In this document: one piece after another, positions 8,590-18,202 of the stretch
How positions within the stretch are numbered: position 1 is the first letter of the stretch
Layout: each line of letters starts with the position of its first letter
DNA from: Myxococcales bacterium
Lineage (GTDB): Bacteria; Myxococcota; UBA796; SXON01
Assembly (NCBI GenBank): GCA_009692585.1
Contig: SHYX01000002.1
Location: forward strand, 62,001 to 126,000
Length of the DNA stretch: 64,000 nucleotides
Reading direction: 5' to 3'
Made by a program: the position numbers and the translations under genes
Notes under the pieces: generated by a model
What the model saw: only the letters and a program-made list of their open reading frames with translations
The model's database searches: none
Told to the model about the DNA's origin: nothing

Positions 8590-9975
8590 ATGCAGAGCGC
8601 GCGGATGAAGCTGGGTGGCGTTGCAGCGCTCGCGCTCGCCGTCTCGGCGCCCGCGGCTGCGGCGCCTGGCGATCATGTGCGTCTCGGCGATGTGGTCATC
8701 ACGCCGGCGGTCATGACCGGCATCGAAGCGCACTCCAATCTGTATCTGTCCGATGGGGGACCGCAGACGCCGGAGGTCACGGCGATGGCGTGGGTGCTCA
8801 AGCCCAGCCTCGGTGTAGAGCTCGATGGCCGCCAGGCGAAGTTCGAGTTGGGGGCCGCCTATGGGCTCAAGAAGTTCATCGACTTCTACCCGGACGACGA
8901 TTTTCATCCGGAGAACGCGGATCGATTCTCCGACTTCGACGTAGACCTTTCGCTCGCCGTGCTTCCACAGTCGCGGGTCGGCTTTCGGCTGGAGAATCAC
9001 CTCGAGAACGAGTCCCAGTACGCCGAACTGCCTACCGCCGAGGGCAACGCCAGCGCCAACGTCACCCTCACCGGCAACGACGTGCTGGCTGGGGTGCAGA
9101 TCCGACCGGGATCGGCGCTCCAGTTCGAGGTTCTCGGCCAGCTCGGCGTGGATATGTACTATGTCCCGGGCCCGCTCCTGAACCTGCCGGAGACAACCGC
9201 CTACAACGGCCGTCAGCAGTACGGACCCGTCGTCACCGGTACCTGGAAATTCCTGCCGAAGACGTCGCTGGTGGGCAGCTTCTCCTACAACTTCCTCCGC
9301 TGGGACAACAACCTCATCGAGGCTATCGGTCCCGACGTCGAGGGCTCCGCGATCGGCAGCTACATCGGCAAGCCCGACGCCGATGCGTGGCGGATCAACG
9401 CCGGGGTCACCGGCCAGTTCACGCAAAAGCTCGCGGTCTCGGCGCAGGTCGGCTTCGGTGCGATGACCTACGACGAGCAGTCCGTTCTGGATGACCCCGC
9501 CGTGGGTAACATCGTGAGCGCGGTCGATGAATTGGATGTCAGCGGTACCGAGACCTTCGCCACCGACACCTCGATCGCCGACGGGATCCTGGTCAACTTG
9601 CAGGTCGCCTACGCGCCGGTGCGCGCTCATTCGTTGACGGTTGGCTATCGCCGAGATTTCCAGGACGCTGTATTCACAAATTATGTCGTATTCAACAACG
9701 TGTTTCTGCGTTACGAGGGTTCGGTTCAGAACCGACTCGGACTTGGCGCCGAGGTCAGCTACCGCCTCGATGCCTTCCACGGCGAGGTGTTCCGGTCCGA
9801 CCAGAACCTCACCGCGAAGCTCAGCGCCTCCTACAAACTCACCCAGTGGGCGTCAGCCGGCGCCTCGGGCAGCTGGCTGCGCCGGGCTTGCGCGGCCTCA
9901 GATTGCGACAACTTCTTCTACAGCACCCAGTACGACGACTTCTCCGGCACGCTCGGCGTCACGTTCGCCTACTAG
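8590..9975 (+). CDS. outer-membrane beta-barrel, probable polysaccharide-export porin
   Basis: ATG 8590 gives a signal peptide ending at about SAPAAAA. The 461-residue protein alternates amphipathic strands throughout (for example VGFRLENHLE, LTVGYRRDF) and ends in LGVTFAY, an aromatic C-terminal beta-signal typical of Omp85-inserted barrels. The next gene, 57 bases on, encodes a short OPX protein. In Myxococcus short OPX proteins that lack their own membrane helix work with separate barrel porins (WzpX, WzpS, WzpB). The pairing here fits that model, so this is probably the polymer-conducting barrel. The barrel fold is well supported and the porin partnership is inferred. Confidence 0.75.
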   Translation: MQSARMKLGGVAALALAVSAPAAAAPGDHVRLGDVVITPAVMTGIEAHSNLYLSDGGPQTPEVTAMAWVLKPSLGVELDGRQAKFELGAAYGLKKFIDFYPDDDFHPENADRFSDFDVDLSLAVLPQSRVGFRLENHLENESQYAELPTAEGNASANVTLTGNDVLAGVQIRPGSALQFEVLGQLGVDMYYVPGPLLNLPETTAYNGRQQYGPVVTGTWKFLPKTSLVGSFSYNFLRWDNNLIEAIGPDVEGSAIGSYIGKPDADAWRINAGVTGQFTQKLAVSAQVGFGAMTYDEQSVLDDPAVGNIVSAVDELDVSGTETFATDTSIADGILVNLQVAYAPVRAHSLTVGYRRDFQDAVFTNYVVFNNVFLRYEGSVQNRLGLGAEVSYRLDAFHGEVFRSDQNLTAKLSASYKLTQWASAGASGSWLRRACAASDCDNFFYSTQYDDFSGTLGVTFAY

Positions 9976-10011
9976 TGCGCGGCGGGGGCAGAACGATCGC
10001 CGGAGCGGTGC

Positions 10012-10017
10012 TATGTT
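10012..10017 (+). promoter_or_regulatory. possible -10 element upstream of the OPX gene
   Basis: TATGTT lies 15 bases before the ATG at 10033. It resembles the TAnnnT hexamers found shortly before several other genes in this window; no convincing -35 is visible. Confidence 0.25.
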
Positions 10018-10032
10018 GTGTGCGAAGGTGGG

Positions 10033-10851
10033 ATGGCTTCGTCGCTGATTCGTCTCTGGTTGACGCTCGTCGCGCTCTTCGGCGGGGTGATGGGGGCGGA
10101 GCCGTTGTCGATCGACGTCAGCTTCGAGCTGGGTATCGGTGACACGGTTCACCTGGAGGTGCTCGGCCAGTTGGAGATGAGCGGGTCCTTCCCGGTGGGT
10201 ACCGACGGCGCCATCGACGTGCCCTACGCGGGCCGGGTGGTGATCGGCGGATTCACTCTCTCCGGAGCGAAAGAGCAGCTGGAGGCCAGGCTCCGCGACG
10301 GCTACGTGCTCAACCCGCAGGTCGTGCTGACGGTCGAACAGATCACCTCAAAGCTCGTGAAGGTCACCGGTGGAGTGGAGGCGCCCGGCGAGTTTCCGCT
10401 CACCAGAAAACACACACGGGTCAGCGATCTCCTGGTTCGGGCGGGGGGACTCCTCGATCCGAGCGCCCCGAGCGCGGAACTCTTTCGCCTGGGCGCCGGC
10501 GGTGCGCGGGTTGTGGTTCCCGTCGATCTGTACCTCATCGCCAAGGGTGACATCACCGCGGACGTGGAGGTGCTGGCCAACGACACTCTCGCGGTACCCC
10601 CCGCCCTCGAGATCTTCGTGGACGGCCACGTACAGAAGCCTGGATCTCTGGTGTTTCACGACGGGATGACGGTCGCGACCGCAGTGGCCGCTGCTGGCGG
10701 GCTCAACACCACGGCTCTCCCCACCAGGGTGAAGGTTCTGCGCGGCGAGTCGCAGATCATCGTCAACCTCAAGCGCGTGCTTGCCGGGAAGGACCCGGAT
10801 GTGGCGGTCAAGCCTGGCGACCACATCAACGTCCCCGAGTCGCCGTTCTGA
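10033..10851 (+). CDS. short OPX polysaccharide export protein (Wza-like, SLBB domains)
   Basis: ATG 10033 follows AAGGTGGG and gives a signal peptide (MASSLIRLWLTLVALFGGVM). The 272-residue protein has an N-terminal Poly_export domain (GIGDTVHLEVLGQLEMSG, about 40-110) followed by two SLBB-type repeats (about 115-180 and 195-265, FVDGHVQKPGSLVFHDG). It ends without the C-terminal amphipathic helix by which full-length Wza crosses the outer membrane. It thus fits the short OPX class that needs a separate barrel, and such a barrel gene precedes it. No polymerase, flippase or glycosyltransferase operon adjoins it. The substrate is unknown; slime or another surface polymer is plausible beside gliding genes. 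Confidence 0.88.
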   Translation: MASSLIRLWLTLVALFGGVMGAEPLSIDVSFELGIGDTVHLEVLGQLEMSGSFPVGTDGAIDVPYAGRVVIGGFTLSGAKEQLEARLRDGYVLNPQVVLTVEQITSKLVKVTGGVEAPGEFPLTRKHTRVSDLLVRAGGLLDPSAPSAELFRLGAGGARVVVPVDLYLIAKGDITADVEVLANDTLAVPPALEIFVDGHVQKPGSLVFHDGMTVATAVAAAGGLNTTALPTRVKVLRGESQIIVNLKRVLAGKDPDVAVKPGDHINVPESPF

Positions 10852-10905
10852 CCCCACGTTGATGTGCTTTCGTGCGATCCTCTCGACGTGTCAAGAGGAA
10901 AGCGG

Positions 10906-10911
10906 TACGAT
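10906..10911 (+). promoter_or_regulatory. possible -10 element upstream of ftsK
   Basis: TACGAT lies 21 bases before the GTG start at 10933. It fits the TAnnnT pattern seen upstream of other genes here; the -35 is weak. Confidence 0.25.
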
Positions 10912-10932
10912 GCCGGGTGACGAGGAGTCCCC

Positions 10933-13875
10933 GTGGCGCGCTCGCGACCGGATCGTAGTGATGACACCATTTCCGAAAGCCCGCTGGCGACGTCGTTGGC
11001 GCGGAGCGTGGAGCCTGACGAGCGGGTAGACGCTGCTCGCCGCCGATCGTCGGCGCGGCCCAAGGGCTCGGCGAAGCGGCTGACGTCTGCGGCGGTAGAC
11101 CCAGCAGGCCAGCGGCAGCGCTCGCAGATATTCCTCCTGGTCGGCCTTGCCAGCAGCGCGTTTGTGAGCTTGAGCCTTGCATCCTGGTCCCCCTCCGACC
11201 CTTCGCTCTCGGTGGTGACGGTCGTCGAGACCACGGTGAACTGGTGCGGGCCGGTGGGCGCCTACGTCGCCGACGCGCTGTACCATGGCTTCGGTTGGGC
11301 GAGTTGGTCGGTCCTGGCCATCGCCGGCTGGTTGGTCCTCAGGTTGGCCGGACGCGTGACGCGCTCCTGGTGGAACGTGCTCTTGGCGGTGGGCGCTCTC
11401 TGGATGGCCTCGGCCGCCCTGGATCTGGGTTTTGGGCACGCTGCTGAACGCTCGTTCGCGCCGGGCGGACTGGTGGGGGTGCTGACTGGCGACCTGCTCG
11501 GCGCTCACGTCGGCCGAGTTGGGGGTGCACTGACCGTCGCCACCGCGCTCCTCAGCACGCTCACCGCGCTGTTTGGCATCAATTGGCAGCCGGTCGCGGC
11601 CGCGACCGTGGACCGGGTCCAGTCGGGCACGCCTGCCGTCGGTCGGGCGCTCGGCGCCATGACGGTAGCGGCGGGGCGGAGCGCGGTCTCGCTGGGCGCG
11701 CGTGCGCATGAGGCGCTACGCGGGCGACTCGATGATGAGGACGAACCGGGCGGCGAGGATGTAGCCGCGCCGCCACCGGCGACTCCGGCGGCGCTGATGC
11801 TGTCGCGACGAGCGCCACCCGCCGACGAGGTCCTCGACCCCGTACCGGACCTCCCCTCCGTCCACGGAAGTGTGTGGTCTGCGGCCTCGGCGCCTCGGCC
11901 GCGGAGCCTTGTCGAGGCGCCATCGGCCGTCGAGAGGCCGACCCAACCGAGCTTCCGCACCCTGGTGGAGGTGCAACTGGATGAGGACACGGCCGCCGCG
12001 CCGGTCCCGGGTACGCGGCGCGCCACGGGCACCACCGACGTCTACGACGTCCCGTCGCCGGGCCAACTCCCGGCGGTGCATGTCGCGGCAGCGTACGACG
12101 ACGAGGAACTGGACGTGGTCGAGTCCCCCCTGGGCGTGGTCGCAGCCCCGGCGAACGCGTTTGGTTTCGGCCTCGGCGAGGATCCGCCTACTCGTCCGTC
12201 CGTGGCCGCGCTGGCCGCAGCCGCCCCCCTCGTTGCTCCCGCGACCGTCCAGGACGATTCCCGGTTCGCACCGCTCCCGGGCGTGGGCGAGCCCCTGGCT
12301 CTCCGACTGCCGCGCGCTCGAAAGGGCGTCGCGGTGGTGCCCGGAAACCTCTCCTCCGGTGGCCGCACCGACGACGGCCAAGCCGTGCGTGAGACCAACG
12401 CCCCCTTCCAACTTCCCCCCTTGGGACTGCTGGACGAACATCCGGCAATCGTCGCCGCGGCGGATGAGGGGCGGCTTCGCGACCTCGCGACGCGGCTCGC
12501 CGCCAAGCTACGCGACTTCGGCGTCGAGGGGCGGGTGAGCGCGATTCGCCCCGGCCCGGTCATCACCATGTTCGAGTACGAGCCTGCGCCCGGCATCAAG
12601 CTCAGCAAGATCGCGGCCCTCGCGGACGATGTGGCGATGGCGCTCAAGGCCCACGCGATACGCATCGTGGCGCCGCTCCCTGGCCGGGGCGTCGTCGGTG
12701 TTGAGGTGCCCAACGACATCCGACAGACGGTGTGGGCGCGGGACGTGTTCGCTTCCCCGGAATTCCGTGATCAGCGACACACCCTGCCGATCATGCTTGG
12801 GAAGGACACTGAGGGGCGCCCCTACGTGGCGGACCTCGCCAAGACGCCGCATCTGCTCGTCGGCGGGACCACCGGTTCCGGAAAGAGCGTCGGCATCAAC
12901 GCGATGCTCGTCTCCCTGTTGATGACCCGAACGCCCGAGGAGCTGCGGCTGATTCTGGTCGACCCGAAGATGTTGGAGTTCGAGCTGTACAAGGAGATCC
13001 CGCACCTCCTGCACCCCGTCGTGACCAACGCCACGCTGGCCAGCAAGGTCCTTGCCTGGGCGTGCGAGGAGATGGATCGGCGTTACCGCATGCTGGGAGA
13101 CTGGAAGGTCCGCAACATCGAGAACTTCAATCAGAAGGTGGAAGCGGAGTCCCAGGACTGGACGACGGAAAAGGCCAGGTACTATTTTCCGGACTGGCCG
13201 GCGGGCGAGTTGCGGCCCACGCCGCGGAAGTTGCCCTACATCGTGGTGGTGATCGACGAATTGGCGGACTTGATGATGGTGGCGGGAAAGGACGTCGAGA
13301 TGAGCATCGCCCGCATCGCACAAAAGGCGCGCGCCAGCGGCATTCACCTGATTGTCGCGACGCAACGACCATCGGCGGACGTGATCACCGGTCTCATTCG
13401 CAGCAACATGCCCTCGCGCCTCGCGTATCAGGTCCGCACCGCGAGCGAGAGTCGCATCATCCTGGACGCCATGGGCGCCAACGCCCTGCTCGGCAAAGGG
13501 GACTCGCTGTTCGTACCTCCTGGCGTCAGCGCGCTCTCCCGCATGCACGGGCCTTTTCTGAGCGACGACGAGGTGAAGCGGGTGGCCGATTTCTGTCGTA
13601 GCCAGGGCAAACCAAACTACGCACCGGCAATCCGACTGGAGGACGCCGACGAGGTGCTCGACGACCTCGACGACCTGGACGAGGAGATGTCGGGGTACTA
13701 CGACGAGATCGTGGAGTTGGCGCTGGAGAAGGGCCAGATGAGCACCTCGATGATTCAGCGACATCTGAAGCTCGGCTACAACCGGGCCTGCCTGTTGATG
13801 GAGCAACTGGAGAAGCAGGGCATCGTCGGCCCGGCCGATGGGGCGAAGCCTCGGAAGGTGTTGGCGCAACAGTAG
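10933..13875 (+). CDS. ftsK: DNA translocase FtsK/SpoIIIE
   Basis: GTG start; 980 residues. Membrane segments lie in about residues 60-225, followed by a long, poorly conserved, Pro/Ala/acidic linker to about 480. The motor domain has Walker A GGTTGSGKSVGINAM near 643-657 and a Walker B-type IVVVIDELADLMMV near 770-785. The FtsK hallmark ATQRPSADVITGLIRSNMPS follows, and a C-terminal winged-helix gamma domain (about 915-975, QRHLKLGYNRACLLMEQLE) would read KOPS-like sites. FtsK is a hexameric pump at the division septum that clears and aligns chromosome ends, usually with XerCD. Length and domain order are normal. Confidence 0.97.
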   Translation: MARSRPDRSDDTISESPLATSLARSVEPDERVDAARRRSSARPKGSAKRLTSAAVDPAGQRQRSQIFLLVGLASSAFVSLSLASWSPSDPSLSVVTVVETTVNWCGPVGAYVADALYHGFGWASWSVLAIAGWLVLRLAGRVTRSWWNVLLAVGALWMASAALDLGFGHAAERSFAPGGLVGVLTGDLLGAHVGRVGGALTVATALLSTLTALFGINWQPVAAATVDRVQSGTPAVGRALGAMTVAAGRSAVSLGARAHEALRGRLDDEDEPGGEDVAAPPPATPAALMLSRRAPPADEVLDPVPDLPSVHGSVWSAASAPRPRSLVEAPSAVERPTQPSFRTLVEVQLDEDTAAAPVPGTRRATGTTDVYDVPSPGQLPAVHVAAAYDDEELDVVESPLGVVAAPANAFGFGLGEDPPTRPSVAALAAAAPLVAPATVQDDSRFAPLPGVGEPLALRLPRARKGVAVVPGNLSSGGRTDDGQAVRETNAPFQLPPLGLLDEHPAIVAAADEGRLRDLATRLAAKLRDFGVEGRVSAIRPGPVITMFEYEPAPGIKLSKIAALADDVAMALKAHAIRIVAPLPGRGVVGVEVPNDIRQTVWARDVFASPEFRDQRHTLPIMLGKDTEGRPYVADLAKTPHLLVGGTTGSGKSVGINAMLVSLLMTRTPEELRLILVDPKMLEFELYKEIPHLLHPVVTNATLASKVLAWACEEMDRRYRMLGDWKVRNIENFNQKVEAESQDWTTEKARYYFPDWPAGELRPTPRKLPYIVVVIDELADLMMVAGKDVEMSIARIAQKARASGIHLIVATQRPSADVITGLIRSNMPSRLAYQVRTASESRIILDAMGANALLGKGDSLFVPPGVSALSRMHGPFLSDDEVKRVADFCRSQGKPNYAPAIRLEDADEVLDDLDDLDEEMSGYYDEIVELALEKGQMSTSMIQRHLKLGYNRACLLMEQLEKQGIVGPADGAKPRKVLAQQ

Positions 13876-14002
13876 CGTTGAGGCCGCGGATCACGTTGCG
13901 CGGCGGTCGGCCGCGTGGGCCGGCGCGGTCAGCGGTTGTCACCGCCGTGAATCTCGGGTGTCGATGGGCGTCTGCGTTTGCTGGAACGGAGCCTTGCGAC
14001 CC

Positions 14003-14713
14003 ATGGATCACCGGCATAAACACGCGTCCCTTTCGGAGTCCCGTCTGCGCCCCGCTCGTTGGATCGCTGCGTTCACCCTGGGCGTCGCCCTGTTCCTACC
14101 GGCCGCCGCGCTGGCGTTGCCGGCGGACCCCACCACCGCCAAGGACGTGGTGGTGGCGGTGCAAGCCACCTACGCCAAGGTCACGGCGGTCCGCGCCGAT
14201 TTCACCCAGGTCACCACCAACATGCTCACGGGCGTGCAAGAGAAGAAGCGGGGACGCATCCAGTTGGAGCGGCCGCGGAAGCTGCGCCTCGAACTTGGCC
14301 TGCCGCTGGAATTCGCCCTGGTCTCCGACGGCTCGACGCAGTGGGTGTACTCCGCGCCACAGAAGCAGCTGGTTGTGCAGAAGGTGCTGGGGACCTCCAG
14401 CAGTGGCAGCGTGGATCGGCTCATCGACGATCTGGGGCAGCTCGGAGACCTCTTCGACGTCGTGCTCCTCCCACCGAGCACGCCGCCGAAGCCCACGCAC
14501 GTGCTGATCCTGAAGCCGAAGACGCCAAACGGGGTCAAACAGATCGAGCTCATCGTCAAGAAGCAGAGCTATCTCCTACAAGATCTGACCATCACCGACG
14601 CAAATGACGCGGTGACGAGAATGGGCTTCACCGGGGTGGTGTTGGGGGGGGACGTTCCGGATGTGCTCTTCGCGTTCAAGCCTCCGCCGGGCGTGACGGT
14701 CGTGAATCAGTAG
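14003..14713 (+). CDS. lolA: outer-membrane lipoprotein carrier LolA
   Basis: ATG 14003 gives 236 residues with a signal peptide ending near ALALPAD (about residue 40). The mature part shows LolA features: an N-terminal helix (AVQATYAKVTAVRADFTQVT), the RGRIQLERPRKLRLEL strand region and a YSAPQKQLVV hairpin. LolA carries lipoproteins across the periplasm from LolCDE to the outer membrane. That fits this window, which encodes about fifteen lipoproteins. Its stop TAG is directly followed by the rimO ATG. An earlier in-frame start at 13838 would overlap ftsK and delay the signal peptide, so it was rejected. Confidence 0.92.
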   Translation: MDHRHKHASLSESRLRPARWIAAFTLGVALFLPAAALALPADPTTAKDVVVAVQATYAKVTAVRADFTQVTTNMLTGVQEKKRGRIQLERPRKLRLELGLPLEFALVSDGSTQWVYSAPQKQLVVQKVLGTSSSGSVDRLIDDLGQLGDLFDVVLLPPSTPPKPTHVLILKPKTPNGVKQIELIVKKQSYLLQDLTITDANDAVTRMGFTGVVLGGDVPDVLFAFKPPPGVTVVNQ

Positions 14714-16048
14714 ATGGAGCGCGTCCACCTCATCTCGCTCGGGTGTCCGAAGAACCGGGTGGACTCCGAGGTGATGGTCGGGAAGCTGCAGCAGGGGGCT
14801 TTCCAGCTGGTCGATTCCCCCGAGGAAGCGGACGTGATCGTGGTGAACACCTGCTCGTTCATCCGGCCGGCCACTGAAGAGTCGGTGGACACCATCTTGG
14901 AGATGGCCCAGCTCAAGAAGACTGGGAACGCCAAAAAGCTGGTGGTCACCGGGTGTATGGTGCAGCGGTACGGGCACTCCCTCGAGCTCGAACTGCCCGA
15001 GGTCGACCACTTCCTGGGCACGGGGGAATACCATCGTATCGCAGATGTGCTTTCTGCCCGCGAGGGGGAGGCGGCCCGCAGCTACATCGATACCCCGCTG
15101 TACATTCACGACGAGTTCGCCCCGCGGATCAACAGTTGGGCTCCGCATTCCGCCTACCTGAAGCTCTCGGAGGGTTGTGATCATCGGTGCGCGTTCTGCA
15201 TCATCCCGCAGCTGCGCGGTAAGATGCGCAGCCGCACGGTGGCCTCGCTGGTGGCCGAGGCGCGCCGGCTGGGCGACGAGGGGGTCGTCGAGCTGAACCT
15301 CGTCGCGCAGGACTCCACGGCCTACGGTCGTGATCTGGGCGATGGCACCGATCTCGGAGCGCTCCTCCGCGCGCTGGGCCGCATCGAGAGCCTGCAGTGG
15401 ATTCGCCTGCATTACGTCTACCCGCTCGGCGTGCCGGAGTCGGCGCTGCGTGCCCTGGCCGAGGAGGCACGACTGTTGAAATACGTCGACATGCCTCTGC
15501 AACACGCATCGGGGCGCATGCTCAAGGCCATGAAGCGCGGGGTGAGTCGCGACGGACAGGAAAAGGTCCTCCGCCGCGTGCGGGACGCCATCCCGAACGT
15601 GACGTTGCGCACGACGTTCATCGTCGGGTTCCCGGGTGAAACCGACGCGGACTTCGATGAGCTCTGCGACTTCGTGGAAGCCGAGCGCTTCGACCGCGTC
15701 GGCGTGTTCACCTACTTTCCCGAGGACGGAACCCCGGCCGCCACCCTCCCGGGGCAGGTGGATGAGGCGGTGAAGCTGGCCAGGCAGAAAGAGCTGATGA
15801 AACGGCAGGCGGTGATCAGCAGGTCAAAGCACCGGAAGCTGGTGGGTACCGAAGACGTCGTGCTTGTCGATGGGCCCAGCAAGGAAAGCCCGCTCGTGTT
15901 GGTCGCGCGACTTCGTTCGCAAGCCCCCGACGTTGACGGGCACGTCTGGTTGACCGAAACCGACGAGTCCGTTCGTGCGGGTCAGCTTCGGACGGTTCGA
16001 ATCGTCAAGGCTACGGCCCATGATCTCGTCGGTGAGGTCATCGGCTGA
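14714..16048 (+). CDS. rimO: ribosomal protein S12 methylthiotransferase RimO
   Basis: The 444-residue protein begins MERVHLISLGCPKNRVDSE, the RimO signature of the N-terminal MTTase domain, whose [4Fe-4S] cysteines lie in SLGCPKN, VNTCSF and VTGCMVQ. The radical-SAM cluster motif GCDHRCAFC lies at about residues 154-162 and a C-terminal TRAM domain (ESPLVLVARLRSQAPDVDGH) ends the protein. RimO adds a methylthio group to an aspartate of ribosomal protein S12. The MiaB paralogue is excluded by the RimO-type N-terminus and TRAM sequence. It starts on the base after the lolA stop. Confidence 0.97.
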   Translation: MERVHLISLGCPKNRVDSEVMVGKLQQGAFQLVDSPEEADVIVVNTCSFIRPATEESVDTILEMAQLKKTGNAKKLVVTGCMVQRYGHSLELELPEVDHFLGTGEYHRIADVLSAREGEAARSYIDTPLYIHDEFAPRINSWAPHSAYLKLSEGCDHRCAFCIIPQLRGKMRSRTVASLVAEARRLGDEGVVELNLVAQDSTAYGRDLGDGTDLGALLRALGRIESLQWIRLHYVYPLGVPESALRALAEEARLLKYVDMPLQHASGRMLKAMKRGVSRDGQEKVLRRVRDAIPNVTLRTTFIVGFPGETDADFDELCDFVEAERFDRVGVFTYFPEDGTPAATLPGQVDEAVKLARQKELMKRQAVISRSKHRKLVGTEDVVLVDGPSKESPLVLVARLRSQAPDVDGHVWLTETDESVRAGQLRTVRIVKATAHDLVGEVIG

Positions 16049-16105
16049 GCTTGCCGGGCCGCCCGCGGGCCGATAGCGGCCCGGCTCCCACCGGAAGCTC
16101 CCCTC

Positions 16106-18202
16106 ATGCTCGGTCCGTTCGGATTCTGGTCCTGCCTCCCCGCTGTCGCCGGGGTGGTCAGCCTCGTCATCGCCGCGTTCTTTTACTTCCGCGTGCGCGC
16201 CCTGCCCGAGGGCAACGAGACGATGTCGCGCATCGCCGGGTACATCCGGGTGGGGGCGATGGCGTTCCTCACGCGCGAGTACAAGGTGCTCGCCGTGTAC
16301 GCCGTGGTGGTCTTCGTCGCGCTGGGGATGTCGATCAGCTGGCTGGCCGGCGCCTGGTTCCTCGCCGGCGCCTCGCTCTCGCTGGGGGCGGGCTTCGTTG
16401 GGATGAAAGCGGCCACCTACGGCAACGTGCGCACCGCGCAGGCGGCGGCGACGGGCTCCAGGGCAAATGCGCTGCTCACCGCCTTGGACGGCGGTGCGGT
16501 CATGGGCCTCTGCGTGGCGGGCCTGGGGTTGCTCGGCCTCTTCGCCGTCTACATGCTGCATCCGATGGGCGATTCGGCGGCCAACTCGGTGCTGGCCTCC
16601 AGCCTTCACGCCTTCGCCGTCGGCGCCTCGTCGATTGCACTTTTCGCAAGGATCGGGGGGGGTATCTACACCAAGGCCGCGGACGTCGGCGCCGACATCG
16701 CCGGCAAGGTGATCGAGAACATTCCCGAAGACGACCCGCGCAACCCGGGCGTCATCGCGGACAACGTCGGGGACAACGTGGGCGACGTCGCCGGAATGGG
16801 CGCCGACATCTATGAGTCGCTGGTCGCCGCGATCGTGGCCACGATGGCCATCGCGCTCACGGCGCCGGCGGCGGACATCGCGCAGCTGGTGGTCAGCGGC
16901 AATGCCGATGCCCGGCAGGTGGCGGTCGGCCTGCCCCTGGTGCTGTCGGGACTGGGCCTGGCGGTGAGCATCGTCGGTATCTTCGTCGCCCGCGCGATGC
17001 GGAACAGCGCGCCCAGCACCGTCCTGCGCGCCGCAATGGTGCTGCCGCCGCTGGCGATGGTCGCGCTCACGGCCATCCTGCTTCCGACCTTCGGCATCTC
17101 TCAGAACGTGACCGTGGCCCTCGCGGCGGGCGCGATCGGTGGGGCGGCCATCGGGCTCATCACCGAGTACTACACGGGCAGCTACGGCCCGGTCAAGGCG
17201 GTGGCGGAAAGCTCGAAGACGGGGGCCGGGACCAACGTCATCCGGGGGATGGCCGTCGGCATGGAGAGCGTGGGGGTATGCCTGCTCCTGGTCGCGGGAG
17301 TGGCGGTGGTCGCCAACGCGTTCATGGGGGACCTCGGGCTCTACGGAATCGCGCTCGCCGCGGTCGGAATGCTCGGCGGGACCGCGATCGTCATGACGGT
17401 CGACGCCTACGGGCCGATCTCCGACAACGCCGGCGGCATCGCCGAAATGGCGGGTCTCCCGCCCGCCGTCCGGGAGATCACGGACGAGTTGGATGCCGTC
17501 GGCAATACCACTGCCGCCATCGGCAAGGGCTTCGCGATCGGGTCGGCCACGCTCACGGTGGTCGCCTTGTTCTCCGCGTACAGCCTGGAGGTCGGTCACG
17601 CTCGCTCGGCCGCGTCGCTGCCGCCGATGAACCTGGCGCTGGACAACCCCGAAATCCTCATCGGCATCCTGGTGGGCGCAGTGCTTCCCTTCGTGGTCGC
17701 CGCGTCGACGATGCTCGCGGTTGGAAAAGCTGCCGGCGCGATCGTGTTGGAGATCAAACGGCAGTTCGACACGATCCCTGGCCTGCGGGAGGGCAAGGCG
17801 GAGCCGCAGCCCGGCGCGATCGTCGACATCGCCACGGCCGCAGCCCTCAGCGAGATGATCCTCCCGGGTCTCGTCGCGGTCTTGGGGCCGGTGGTGGTGG
17901 GCTTCGTGATGGGGCCGGCGGCGCTGGCGGGGACGCTCGCGGGCGCCCTGGCGGTCGGGGCGTCGATGTCCTTGTTCATGGCCAACGCCGGTGGGGCGTG
18001 GGACAACGCCAAGAAGTACATCGAAAAGGGCGGCCTACCCGGGCATCCCAAGCGTAGCGAGACCCACAAGGCGGCGGTCATCGGTGACACGGTGGGCGAT
18101 CCGTTCAAGGATACGTCCGGGCCCGGGGTCGCCATCCTCATCAAGGTCATGAGCGTCGTCAGCCTCCTGATCGCCCCACTGGTGGCCACCGCGCGCGGTT
18201 GA
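16106..18202 (+). CDS. hppA: membrane-bound, ion-pumping pyrophosphatase (K+-dependent type)
   Basis: The 698-residue protein has about sixteen membrane helices. The pyrophosphate-binding motif lies at about 193-225 (DVGADIAGKVIENIPEDD, then DNVGDNVGD), with a second acidic cluster near the C-terminus (DNAKKYIEKGG, GDTVGDPFKDTSGP). It hydrolyses cytoplasmic pyrophosphate and pumps H+ or Na+ outward. The GNTTAAIGKGF stretch near 465-476 has Ala and Gly at the two positions that are Lys and Thr in K+-independent enzymes, so a K+-dependent enzyme is predicted. The pumped ion cannot be decided from what I can align by eye. It has its own 57-base upstream gap. Confidence 0.97.
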   Translation: MLGPFGFWSCLPAVAGVVSLVIAAFFYFRVRALPEGNETMSRIAGYIRVGAMAFLTREYKVLAVYAVVVFVALGMSISWLAGAWFLAGASLSLGAGFVGMKAATYGNVRTAQAAATGSRANALLTALDGGAVMGLCVAGLGLLGLFAVYMLHPMGDSAANSVLASSLHAFAVGASSIALFARIGGGIYTKAADVGADIAGKVIENIPEDDPRNPGVIADNVGDNVGDVAGMGADIYESLVAAIVATMAIALTAPAADIAQLVVSGNADARQVAVGLPLVLSGLGLAVSIVGIFVARAMRNSAPSTVLRAAMVLPPLAMVALTAILLPTFGISQNVTVALAAGAIGGAAIGLITEYYTGSYGPVKAVAESSKTGAGTNVIRGMAVGMESVGVCLLLVAGVAVVANAFMGDLGLYGIALAAVGMLGGTAIVMTVDAYGPISDNAGGIAEMAGLPPAVREITDELDAVGNTTAAIGKGFAIGSATLTVVALFSAYSLEVGHARSAASLPPMNLALDNPEILIGILVGAVLPFVVAASTMLAVGKAAGAIVLEIKRQFDTIPGLREGKAEPQPGAIVDIATAAALSEMILPGLVAVLGPVVVGFVMGPAALAGTLAGALAVGASMSLFMANAGGAWDNAKKYIEKGGLPGHPKRSETHKAAVIGDTVGDPFKDTSGPGVAILIKVMSVVSLLIAPLVATARG

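Noticed and set aside
15824..17599. A 591-codon minus-strand frame across rimO and the pyrophosphatase
   Set aside because: It spans two well-identified genes and encodes low-complexity Arg/Gly/His sequence.
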